From positions 1 through 9,758 of the forward strand of contig CAJOKY010000062.1 in assembly GCA_905235425.1 (NCBI GenBank): 9,758 nucleotides of DNA. Reading direction: 5' to 3'. This document shows, piece after piece, positions 1 to 6,874 of the stretch. Under the pieces are notes generated by a model that saw only the letters and a list, made by a program, of their open reading frames with translations, had not been told where the DNA came from and ran no database searches. Positions within the stretch are counted from its first letter, which is position 1. Each line of letters begins with the position of its first letter. Source of the stretch: an uncultured Selenomonadaceae bacterium. Its GTDB lineage: Bacteria; Bacillota; Negativicutes; Selenomonadales; Selenomonadaceae. Made by a program: the position numbers and the translations under genes.

Positions 1-29
1 AATGAATTAAACAAAACGGTGGTGATAAA

Positions 30-953
30 ATGCTTTACGCGATGATTGATGTAGGATCGAACACGATACGCATGGCGATTTACGAAATAGACGGCGACCG
101 CGTGGAAATGTTGATGAAGAAGAAACATACCGTCGGGCTGGCGGCGTATGTAAAAGATGGCTATATGCAGCATCAGGGCATTGATAAAGTTGTAGAGATA
201 ATTCAAGAATACAAAAATTTTTTGGACGAACTCGGCATAAATCGCGTAACTGCATTTACCACTGCCGCGCTTAGAAATGCGATAAACGGTCGTGATGCGG
301 TACGCGAAATTTCGTACAGAACGCAGACAAATTTAATGGTAATGAGTGGCGACGACGAGGCGACGTTTGACTTTATCGGCGCTACGCATAACCTTGACGA
401 AGAAAAAGGGCTTTTAATTGACATAGGCGGCGGCTCGACTGAAATTGTTTACTTCAATTACAGCACGATTCAAGTCAAGGTAAGTCTGCCGATAGGTTCG
501 CTTAGCTTTCATACGCGATACACCGGCAAGGAACATATTTTGCCAAGCCGCTCGGAATGTGCGGAAATGTATGCGGAGGCAGAGGCGACGGTTAGCGCTA
601 TAAATGAATTTCGCGATATAAGCCACGCGCAGATTTGCGGCATTGGCGGAACTTTCAAAGGCGGTATGGCTCTTTATAATGCAATGTACGGCTTGCCGCG
701 CAGAAATATGCGAATGGAAGTGCGACGCCTGCGCGACATACTAAAACGTTTTCAGCGTGATTATGAATTGATTGTGCCTGATAAAGTCCTGCTTATGCGT
801 ACCGTGCCGGAAAGAATGCATACGTTTATGCCGGGACTTGTTATCGCCGACGTGTTGGCAAAACGTTTTGGCAGTCACGATATCCTTTACAGCGATTCCG
901 GCGTAAGGGAAGGTTACATTTATTCTAAAATTTTAACCAATGACGAGTTTTAA
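30..953 (+). CDS. Ppx/GppA-family phosphatase (exopolyphosphatase / pppGpp phosphohydrolase), short form
   Basis: A 307-residue cytosolic protein of the ASKHA (actin/Hsp70-like) ATPase fold. This family removes terminal phosphate from inorganic polyphosphate and/or converts pppGpp to ppGpp. The N-terminal phosphate-1 motif DVGSNTIRM is at residues 7-15. The SGDDEA segment at 106-111 aligns with the stretch that carries the catalytic acidic residue in Ppx proteins. The phosphate-2 motif DIGGGSTE is at 131-138, and a further glycine motif, GIGGTFKG, is at 204-211. The protein has only the two ASKHA lobes and lacks the HD-like C-terminal extension of the roughly 500-residue enterobacterial enzymes. 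The ATG is preceded by a GGTGG ribosome binding site at about 18-22. Only 29 bases lie upstream, so an operon partner such as a polyphosphate kinase cannot be seen. Family assignment is firm; which substrate (polyP or pppGpp) is open. Confidence 0.93.
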   Translation: MLYAMIDVGSNTIRMAIYEIDGDRVEMLMKKKHTVGLAAYVKDGYMQHQGIDKVVEIIQEYKNFLDELGINRVTAFTTAALRNAINGRDAVREISYRTQTNLMVMSGDDEATFDFIGATHNLDEEKGLLIDIGGGSTEIVYFNYSTIQVKVSLPIGSLSFHTRYTGKEHILPSRSECAEMYAEAEATVSAINEFRDISHAQICGIGGTFKGGMALYNAMYGLPRRNMRMEVRRLRDILKRFQRDYELIVPDKVLLMRTVPERMHTFMPGLVIADVLAKRFGSHDILYSDSGVREGYIYSKILTNDEF

Positions 954-982
954 TAATATCCAAAAATTTTTACGGTAAAACT

Positions 983-1018
983 AAAAAAGCCGCACGCTTA
1001 TTGTGCGGTTTATTTTTT
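983..1018. terminator. Bidirectional intrinsic terminator between convergent genes
   Basis: A perfect 6-bp GC-rich stem, CCGCAC (990-995) with GTGCGG (1003-1008), has a 7-base loop. An A-run precedes it (983-988) and a T-rich tract follows it (1009-1019). The T tract ends plus-strand transcripts from the Ppx/GppA gene. The A-run becomes a U tract on the minus strand and could end transcripts of the ABC transporter gene, which stops only a few bases away. Confidence 0.85.
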
Positions 1019-1023
1019 TGTCA

Positions 1024-2748
1024 CTAAATATTGCTGAATTGAATATTGTAGAGGTGAGCATAGACGCCGTTTAATGCCAAAAGTTCATGGTGCGTACCGT
1101 GTTCACAAATTCTGCCTTTGTCGATAACAAAAATTTGATCTGCGGCAAAAATCGTACTCAGCCGGTGCGCAATGACAAAACTCGTACGCCCTACCATAAG
1201 TTCATCAAGTGCCGATTGAACAATTTTTTCACTTTCAGTATCAAGCGCGGAAGTTGCCTCGTCCAAAATTAAAATCTGAGGATTCTTCAACATGGCGCGA
1301 GCGATAGCCATACGTTGACGCTGACCGCCGCTTAAACTTAAACCGCGTTCACCTATCTGCGTTTGATAACCCTGCGGCAGTTCGCGTATAAAATTATCAG
1401 CATTAGCCGCCTTTGCCGCCGCGATAACTTCATCATCAGTAGCATCAAGCCTGCCGTAACGAATATTTTCCATGACCGTCGTGCTGAAAAGCAAAGTCTC
1501 CTGCGGCACAATTCCAATTTGTTCGCGCAGAGAATTTAAAGTCACGTCGCGAATATCCAAGCCGTCAATTTTAATCGCGCCGCCTGTCACGTCATAAAAG
1601 CGCGGAATTAAATTTGCAATGGTGGATTTACCTGCGCCGGAAGGTCCAACAAACGCTATCATTTGTCCCGGCGAAACGTCGAACGAAACATTTTCAAGCG
1701 CGTTATGTTGATCGTCGTAACTGAAGGTAACGTTTTCAACAGTTACGCGACCTTTTACCGGCGGCAAAACTATGGCGTCGGGTTTACTGTTTACCGGCTC
1801 TTCCAAGTCAAGCACATAAAAAATTCTGTCAATCGCCGCCATAGCCTGTTGCATTCTGCCGTAAATTCGCGACAATCTTTTAACGGGATTGGCAAGATTT
1901 ACAGCGTATGTCAGAAATGCGACAAGTGATCCTGCCGTCATTATGCCGTGAATAACTTCGTAGCCGCCGAACCATACAATAAGCGTAACACCGAGCGCGG
2001 CAAGAAATTCTACAGTAGGAGTCAAGCGGCTTGTCAACTTCGCATTTTTCATTGACGCTTGAAAGTTCAATTCGTTTTCCACGCCGAAACGTTTTATTTC
2101 GTATTCTTCGCGTACAAAAGATTTCACAATTCGGATTGACGAAATACTTTCCTGCAGAAGGGACGTTATGTCCGCCATTTTTTCTTGAATCAGCGTACCG
2201 GCGCTTTTTATCTTGCGTCCGAAAACTTTCATCGCGTAGCCGACCATTGGCACGGTGACAAGCGTCAGCAGCGTCAATTTCCAATCGATATACAGCATTA
2301 AAATTATTGAACCGATTAGAATTGCCGCTTCCGTGAAGAGTTCGATTAGGTTATCGACAAGGGCTGATTGAACTGCGGCAACGTCATTTGTCACGTAGCT
2401 CATTGTTTCGCCGGTTTGATGCTTGTCAAAGTACGCCATCGGCATTCGCTGAAATTTTTGGAACATGACAGCCCGCACGTCGGCAACTACCCTTTGCCCT
2501 ATGTACGAGACAAGGTAAGATTGCCAATAGTAAAAAAAGCCGCGAATTGCAAATACAACGACAATGCTGATACAAATAAAATTCAGCATTCCCATGTTGC
2601 CGCCGGAAAGCACCTTGTCTATCATGTCTTTGATAATCCAAGGAAGGTACAAATTTGCACTCGACGCCATGATTATGCAAAATATAGCAAGCATGAGCCG
2701 CCCAAGATACGGCTTCATGTACATTAAAAGTCTGCGATAATTTTTCAT
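1024..2748 (-). CDS. MsbA-like ABC exporter half-transporter (fused membrane and ATPase domains)
   Basis: A 574-residue protein with one exporter-type transmembrane domain followed by one ATPase domain, the usual size for MsbA/LmrA-type homodimers in the inner membrane. Hydrophobic segments lie near residues 17-40, 53-75, 135-175 and 245-285. In the ATPase domain I see Walker A GPSGAGKST (368-376), the Q-loop glutamine of VPQE (416), signature LSGGQ (472-476), Walker B ILILDE (492-497), a D-loop SALD and the switch histidine in IAHRLST (528). Every catalytic element is intact. Such proteins flip lipid A precursors, lipids or drugs; the substrate cannot be decided here, and no lpx gene is beside it. 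The start is 5 bp after the restriction-enzyme stop codon, and no good Shine-Dalgarno lies at normal distance (a weak AGGAAA is about 25 bases upstream). Translation may therefore be coupled to the gene before it. Confidence 0.93.
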   Translation of the reverse strand: MKNYRRLLMYMKPYLGRLMLAIFCIIMASSANLYLPWIIKDMIDKVLSGGNMGMLNFICISIVVVFAIRGFFYYWQSYLVSYIGQRVVADVRAVMFQKFQRMPMAYFDKHQTGETMSYVTNDVAAVQSALVDNLIELFTEAAILIGSIILMLYIDWKLTLLTLVTVPMVGYAMKVFGRKIKSAGTLIQEKMADITSLLQESISSIRIVKSFVREEYEIKRFGVENELNFQASMKNAKLTSRLTPTVEFLAALGVTLIVWFGGYEVIHGIMTAGSLVAFLTYAVNLANPVKRLSRIYGRMQQAMAAIDRIFYVLDLEEPVNSKPDAIVLPPVKGRVTVENVTFSYDDQHNALENVSFDVSPGQMIAFVGPSGAGKSTIANLIPRFYDVTGGAIKIDGLDIRDVTLNSLREQIGIVPQETLLFSTTVMENIRYGRLDATDDEVIAAAKAANADNFIRELPQGYQTQIGERGLSLSGGQRQRMAIARAMLKNPQILILDEATSALDTESEKIVQSALDELMVGRTSFVIAHRLSTIFAADQIFVIDKGRICEHGTHHELLALNGVYAHLYNIQFSNI

Positions 2749-2753
2749 TTGAA

Positions 2754-3827
2754 TTATTTGCTGGTTAATTTCCTAATATCAGAAACAAAATTTTTTAACG
2801 GTCGAACATAATTTTTCATTCCAAGATGTTCTGAACATTTTTTATAAGTTTCACCGGATTCAGGTAAATAAAAAATTTGTCCCTGTTCGCCCAATCTTAC
2901 AATTTTGTCGTCTGATAAATCTTTATCGAAAGTTATCAAATGCCACAACTCGCGAATTTTAAAATGTGATAAAGTTCCTCTGTCTGCTTGACTTAATTGT
3001 TTCCAACGCTCGCGCAGAGTTCTTTTGCAACTGATTCCTACAATCCAACCATCTTTGCACTTAAACCATTTGTCAACCTCAATATCCTGATCAAAATGGC
3101 TCGGCTGTTCTGTTGATTTAATTTTGTAATAATCAAAAATGAAGTCTGTCACGCTTTCAAGCGAAGTTCCGCCGCGCGATTTTCTTTTCTGTCCCAATCG
3201 CCGTTCAAACTCCTGTACAAATGCCGTCAACATAATGTTATCATCAAATTTACTGTGGAAAATATTCAGCCGTGATAAATTGTCAATCAACTTTTCAAAT
3301 TCCTCTACAACTAAACTTCTTTCAACATCTAAACAACCTTTAATTCCTAAATTATCCCAAGTCTCAATTAAAGTTGCAATTTTTTCTTCTCCGAAAGTGT
3401 CTAAAATATTTTTAGCCGCAATTTCACAAAAAATTTTATCGTCGGCAGGGACAAATTTCATAGCTTGATTTATCGGCGCAACAAAATATTTCATAGCCAT
3501 ACAAAATACAAATGCGTCTTCAACAGTTTGAATTTCTTCATCAAGTTTCGCAATTAAATTCAGCGACAAATTATAATTTTTAGTGCCGACTTTGCAAAAA
3601 TTTTTTACTTCATTCGACAAGGTTTTTTTGAACAATTTCAGTTTATCTTCGGTAGAAAAATTTTTTTGCGTCAATAATGTTTCTAAAATTACTACAAGAT
3701 TTAAAAATTCGGATTCCTTGATTTTACCAAGCGCGCCATATTGATCTGTATTTAAAAGGTAACGGGAAAACCAATAGATGTTTTTAAAACAACTTGATTG
3801 AATTTTCGCTTGAACTGTCTCCAACAT
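2754..3827 (-). CDS. Putative type II restriction endonuclease, EcoRII-C-like nuclease domain
   Basis: A protein of 357 residues from the ATG at 3827. I chose this start because GGAGAGGA lies 8 bases upstream; an in-frame TTG at 3890 would add 21 residues but has no ribosome binding site. The C-terminal third resembles the EcoRII-type PD-(D/E)xK nuclease. It has an R-x-x-R-G-G-x-S-L-E helix ending in Glu224, an acidic EVDKWF strand (Asp252), and a GISCKRTLRERWKQ motif whose Cys267-Lys268 matches the 'CK..W..' active-site strand of that family. A LWHLITFDKDLSDDKI segment follows, as in EcoRII-like enzymes. The N-terminal roughly 210 residues are mostly helical and I do not recognise them; by analogy they may bind DNA. 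The gene overlaps the methyltransferase gene by 44 bp. It is notably AT-rich, suggesting transfer. The recognition site cannot be read from the sequence. Confidence 0.75.
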   Translation of the reverse strand: MLETVQAKIQSSCFKNIYWFSRYLLNTDQYGALGKIKESEFLNLVVILETLLTQKNFSTEDKLKLFKKTLSNEVKNFCKVGTKNYNLSLNLIAKLDEEIQTVEDAFVFCMAMKYFVAPINQAMKFVPADDKIFCEIAAKNILDTFGEEKIATLIETWDNLGIKGCLDVERSLVVEEFEKLIDNLSRLNIFHSKFDDNIMLTAFVQEFERRLGQKRKSRGGTSLESVTDFIFDYYKIKSTEQPSHFDQDIEVDKWFKCKDGWIVGISCKRTLRERWKQLSQADRGTLSHFKIRELWHLITFDKDLSDDKIVRLGEQGQIFYLPESGETYKKCSEHLGMKNYVRPLKNFVSDIRKLTSK

Positions 3828-4587
3828 TTCGCCAATCCTCTCCGTTAATTCTTTTTTGAGCCATTTTACAATATTCAATCGATTTTTCAATCAAGATAAA
3901 ATTTCTGTCAAATTTTTTAGCTGAAATGGCAGTTGTCCCACTTCCTGCGAATGGATCTAAAATAATTTTTCCCGTCGTACTGGAAATAATTTTGTCGATA
4001 AGTTTTTCCGGAAAAGGCGCGGGGTGCGGATTTTTTATTTCCTGCGTAACTTCCCAAACGTCAGTATTTTTATTTGCGCCTTTCGCAAGTTTAAAATTTT
4101 TTTTGCAAATAAGATAAATTTGTTCAGTGGTCGGTAAAAAATATCCTGCATTAAAATTTATCGCGCCGCTACGTTTCCAAATAATGACTTGTCGAAGTGG
4201 AAAATTTTTCACAATCTCGCCTCTGTCTTCAAGCAACCCGTTTTGTACGCGATTTTTATTGTTATAAAAAATTGCGCCGTCGTCTTTTAGGAGCCTAAAC
4301 ATTTCGGCGACACATTTTTTTTGCCACGAAATATATTCTTCATAAGGCATATTATCTTCATAATTTGCATAACCGTTTTTTATAGCGGCATTTTTCCATT
4401 TCCCGCAATTTGTATTTTTTTTCAAGCCGTTGCCTGTTGAATTTAACAAATTATAAGGCGGCGAAGTTATCACGACATCAACGCTTTCATCCGGCAAACT
4501 TTTCATAACTTCAAGACAATCACCATGAATTATTTTATCAATGCAATTTTCAGCAGAGAAATTTTCAAACTCAATAATTTCAGTCAT
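3784..4587 (-). CDS. Beta-class amino-DNA methyltransferase (N4-cytosine or N6-adenine) of a type II R-M system
   Basis: A 267-residue S-adenosylmethionine-dependent DNA methyltransferase. The catalytic motif IV, TSPPYN (41-46), comes first and the cofactor-binding motif I, DPFAGSGTT (211-219), comes last, followed by ILIEKSIEYCKMAQKRI (about 231-247). This circularly permuted order defines the beta class. A conserved NPHPAPFPEKL segment (186-196) lies just before motif I, as is common in this family. The region between about 60 and 170 would be target recognition. The SPPY form is frequent in m4C enzymes, but m6A cannot be excluded. The ATG is 6 bases after the rtcB stop, with an AAGGCAGG-type ribosome binding site inside the rtcB end. 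It should protect host sites from the endonuclease encoded just downstream. The gene shares that endonuclease gene's high AT content. No controller (C) protein gene is seen. Confidence 0.92.
   Translation of the reverse strand: MTEIIEFENFSAENCIDKIIHGDCLEVMKSLPDESVDVVITSPPYNLLNSTGNGLKKNTNCGKWKNAAIKNGYANYEDNMPYEEYISWQKKCVAEMFRLLKDDGAIFYNNKNRVQNGLLEDRGEIVKNFPLRQVIIWKRSGAINFNAGYFLPTTEQIYLICKKNFKLAKGANKNTDVWEVTQEIKNPHPAPFPEKLIDKIISSTTGKIILDPFAGSGTTAISAKKFDRNFILIEKSIEYCKMAQKRINGEDWRNVGDSSSENSIKLF
3836..3843 (-). promoter_or_regulatory. Ribosome binding site deciding the endonuclease start
   Basis: On the minus strand, GGAGAGGA sits 8 bases before the ATG at 3827, inside the 3' end of the methyltransferase gene. 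The in-frame TTG at 3890 has no such site, so the shorter protein is preferred. Placing the endonuclease start inside the methyltransferase gene is consistent with the methylase being translated first. Confidence 0.6.
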
Positions 4588-4593
4588 ACTAAT

Positions 4594-5799
4594 TCAGCCT
4601 GCCTTGAAATTATACACCGGTTTCATAACGTCGATAATTTCAACCGTCTCACCGATAACGTCAATTATATCGTCCAAAGATTTGTATGCCATTGGCGATT
4701 CGTCAAGCGTAGATTCATTTACCGAAGTTGTATAAACGCCGTTCATGCTCTGTTTAAACTCCTCCATACTCAAATTTTCTTTAGCTTGCGAACGTGACAT
4801 CAATCTACCTGCACCGTGCGGCGCTGAATAATTCCACTCGGCATTGCCTTTTCCTGCCGCCAAAACTGAACCGTCACGCATATTTATAGGTATTAAAACC
4901 ACTTCGCCTTTATGCGCGGCTATCGCACCTTTACGCAGGATATTTTCTTCAGTGTCAATGTAATTGTGCGTAGTATGAAAACCTTCGCCGCCGCTTATGC
5001 CCGTGCGCTTCAACAAAACCTTTGCAATGGTCTCACGATTTTTACGTGCAAATTCTTGACAGTACGCTAAATCGTGCAGGTACTGATGAAAATATTTGCC
5101 GTAGACGTGACATAAATCAGCAGGTATTGTCGGATTATTTTCAGCAAAATTTTTTCTCAAGGCTACCAATTTGGCTTGAATTTCTTTCCGCCTGCCTGCC
5201 TCTTTGTATTCGCGAATAATTCGTTCCTGCTCTTTGAAAAGCTCCTCTTTACCCTTCGCCAAATCGACGGCAAGCGCTTGATAAATTTCCGCAACCTGCT
5301 TACCTAAATTTCTACTGCCGGAATGAATGACAAGATAAAATTTCCCGTCACGCGATCTGTCAATTTCAATGAAGTGGTTACCTCCGCCTAAAGTTCCTAT
5401 ACTTCGTTCAATTCTGCGCGTATCCTTCAAACTGCGGTAACAAATTAATTCGCTTAAATCCATCCGCTCATTGCGACCTTCCCAAACATTTGTGCCGGAA
5501 GGTACATAATGCGCCGCCTCGTCGAATTGTTCAAAATCTATTTCGTCAACTTCCAAAGGTACGGTGTACATGCCGCAACCAATATCTACGCCGACAAGAT
5601 TCGGTACCGCCTTATCTGTAACGGTCATTGTAGTACCGATTGTACAGCCTGCGCCTTCGTGTACGTCGGGCATAATTCTGATTTTACTGCCGCGCGTAAA
5701 TTCATAGTCGCACATTCGGCGTATTTGTTCGCGTGCGCCGTCTTCCATAACTTTTGCATAGGAAATTGCCGTGTTGACTTTGCCGATTATCTCTTCCAT
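4594..5799 (-). CDS. rtcB: RNA-splicing ligase RtcB
   Basis: A 401-residue GTP- and Mn2+-dependent RNA ligase that joins RNA 2',3'-cyclic-phosphate or 3'-phosphate ends to 5'-OH ends. In bacteria it repairs cleaved tRNA or rRNA. The family motifs are all present: RIMPDVHEGAGCTIGTTM (41-58); the metal ligands in VDIGCGM (Asp72, Cys75); GGGNHF (138-143); HSGSRNLGKQ with His159; GEGFHTTHNY with His278; and APHGAGRLMSR, where His328 matches the histidine that is guanylylated. Length is typical of the compact bacterial RtcB type. The ATG at 5799 has AAGGTG seven bases or so upstream. No archease, RtcA or sigma-54 regulator RtcR gene is in the window. It lies downstream of the XpaC-TM2 gene and 6 bp ahead of the DNA methyltransferase. 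Confidence 0.96.
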   Translation of the reverse strand: MEEIIGKVNTAISYAKVMEDGAREQIRRMCDYEFTRGSKIRIMPDVHEGAGCTIGTTMTVTDKAVPNLVGVDIGCGMYTVPLEVDEIDFEQFDEAAHYVPSGTNVWEGRNERMDLSELICYRSLKDTRRIERSIGTLGGGNHFIEIDRSRDGKFYLVIHSGSRNLGKQVAEIYQALAVDLAKGKEELFKEQERIIREYKEAGRRKEIQAKLVALRKNFAENNPTIPADLCHVYGKYFHQYLHDLAYCQEFARKNRETIAKVLLKRTGISGGEGFHTTHNYIDTEENILRKGAIAAHKGEVVLIPINMRDGSVLAAGKGNAEWNYSAPHGAGRLMSRSQAKENLSMEEFKQSMNGVYTTSVNESTLDESPMAYKSLDDIIDVIGETVEIIDVMKPVYNFKAG

Positions 5800-5833
5800 T
5801 TTATCACCTTCTTAATCAGCTCCGGCAACTATT

Positions 5834-5875
5834 CACTACTAACTACTAACTACTAACTACTTACTACTTACTATT
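5834..5875. repeat. Heptamer tandem repeat (plus-strand unit AACTACT)
   Basis: Six adjacent 7-base units. On the plus strand they are CACTACT, three exact AACTACT (5841-5861), TACTACT and TACTATT. The array fills most of the 71-bp spacer between the XpaC-TM2 stop codon and rtcB and slightly overlaps the end of the former. On the minus strand the unit reads AGTAGTT and contains TAG. Because seven is not a multiple of three, the array places stop codons in all three minus-strand reading frames. Confidence 0.9.
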
Positions 5876-6854
5876 TCCTATTCTTATCTTTGTCCAAATA
5901 CTGAAAATAAAAATCCTCAACCGGCATAAACAAATACCTTATGCCTTCAACAAAACTAATCCACGTCGGCAAAGTCGTCCAAAAAAATAAAATGTACAAA
6001 ATGCCTTGAAAAGTTTTGCCTTGATAAAATTTGTGCGCACCGAGTGAACCGAAAAATATCGCCAATGCCGATTGAATCAATTTGCGCTGAATAATTTCCG
6101 GTCGTTCATTTTCCGGAAAACCGGCAACTATATCTTTGCGCTTGTTGGACGTATAACGAACGCGCCCTGTTGCAGTCGGTACGCCGCGTTTCATGCTGGC
6201 TGATACCGGCAAATTTCTCAAATTCGTATCGACGCCGCCCAATGGTCTGTCTAATAAATCTGTATCAATTCGTACGTTGTCGTATTCGTCGCGCTGTCCT
6301 ACTTCAAGCGGCTTGCGTTTAATGCCTTCCGCGTCAAGTTGTTGCTCCATAACTTTTAATTCGGCATCGGCTGAAATTATTTGCTCATTCAGCACGTGTT
6401 CAAATTGATCCTCGTACGCCGCGTCAAGAGAAGACAGCATTAACCGCATTTTTTCTTTCAATTCTTCCACGCGGCTTGTTGAAAGTTGCGTAGCCTCTAA
6501 GTCTTGATATTGCTGAACTATTTTTACTGCGCGGTCTTGGTAATAATCTATGAACTTGTACGCTAACGGTATGCGTTCGGGATTTTTTTCAAGGTGCGTG
6601 ATTAAATTTTTTGCTACGCGTTGCATATTGCCGAGTTGCGCCGAAAGTTCCTTGTCGGTAATGGTTTTTCGCGCATCTTCTATGTACCTGAAATCTGCCA
6701 ACGCCTTCTCAAAATTTTCTTGTAAATATTCTGCCCGCTCCTCTTCCAATTCGCCCAATTCAAGGCGCGGCGTCCGATTTTTCTTCCAATCCCAAAAAGC
6801 TTTACCGCCGAATATTACTGCCACTGTTGCCAAAATTACCAGCAAGTAATCCAT
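5871..6854 (-). CDS. XpaC-like protein with C-terminal TM2 membrane domain
   Basis: A 327-residue predicted membrane protein, counted from the ATG at 6854 because GGAGG lies 8 bases before it; a GTG at 6884 would add 10 residues without a good site. Residues 3-17 form a hydrophobic anchor. A long charged helical region (about 36-180) includes LEKNPERIPLAYKFIDYYQ (88-106) and QQYQDLE, resembling the XpaC ('5-bromo-4-chloroindolyl phosphate hydrolysis') family, which is linked to TelA-type stress genes in Bacillus. A polar linker (about 180-250) follows. The last 75 residues match the TM2 domain: two hydrophobic helices with GSLGAHKFYQGKTFQG (269-284) between or at them and an acidic residue in the second (FVEGI). 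The first gene of the probable five-gene transcript. Biochemical function is unknown; the TM2 call is firmer than the XpaC call. Confidence 0.7.
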   Translation of the reverse strand: MDYLLVILATVAVIFGGKAFWDWKKNRTPRLELGELEEERAEYLQENFEKALADFRYIEDARKTITDKELSAQLGNMQRVAKNLITHLEKNPERIPLAYKFIDYYQDRAVKIVQQYQDLEATQLSTSRVEELKEKMRLMLSSLDAAYEDQFEHVLNEQIISADAELKVMEQQLDAEGIKRKPLEVGQRDEYDNVRIDTDLLDRPLGGVDTNLRNLPVSASMKRGVPTATGRVRYTSNKRKDIVAGFPENERPEIIQRKLIQSALAIFFGSLGAHKFYQGKTFQGILYILFFWTTLPTWISFVEGIRYLFMPVEDFYFQYLDKDKNRK

Positions 6855-6862
6855 TTTCGACA

Positions 6863-6867
6863 CCTCC
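6863..6867 (-). promoter_or_regulatory. Ribosome binding site deciding the XpaC-TM2 start
   Basis: A perfect GGAGG on the minus strand, 8 bases ahead of the ATG at 6854. It makes MDYLL the likely N-terminus and places the membrane anchor right at the start of the protein. Confidence 0.8.
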
Positions 6868-6874
6868 AAAAAAC

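Noticed and set aside
1880..2284. 134-codon open frame overlapping the ABC transporter gene in another minus-strand frame
   Set aside because: It overlaps a clearly conserved transporter region, is rich in Arg, Cys and Ser as out-of-frame readings often are, and matches no family I know.
2368..2727. 119-codon plus-strand open frame opposite the ABC transporter N-terminal region
   Set aside because: Its composition (many His, Cys and Lys) looks like an antisense reading, and the opposite strand encodes real transmembrane sequence.
3828..3890. TTG start adding 21 residues to the endonuclease
   Set aside because: There is no ribosome binding site before it, whereas the ATG at 3827 has GGAGAGGA at a good distance; conservation could still reverse this choice.
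2740..4597. Target-site duplication around the R-M cassette: minus-strand AATTAGTATGA before the methyltransferase and AATTCAAATGA before the ABC gene
   Set aside because: The match is only 8 of 11 bases, includes the shared ATG start codons, and is easily expected by chance in AT-rich DNA.
5509..5856. 115-codon plus-strand open frame opposite the rtcB 5' end and the heptamer repeat
   Set aside because: It is antisense to the most conserved RtcB motifs and ends inside simple repeat sequence.
5834..5875. Repeat array considered as a CRISPR
   Set aside because: Units are 7 bases, directly adjacent and without spacers; it is a simple tandem repeat.
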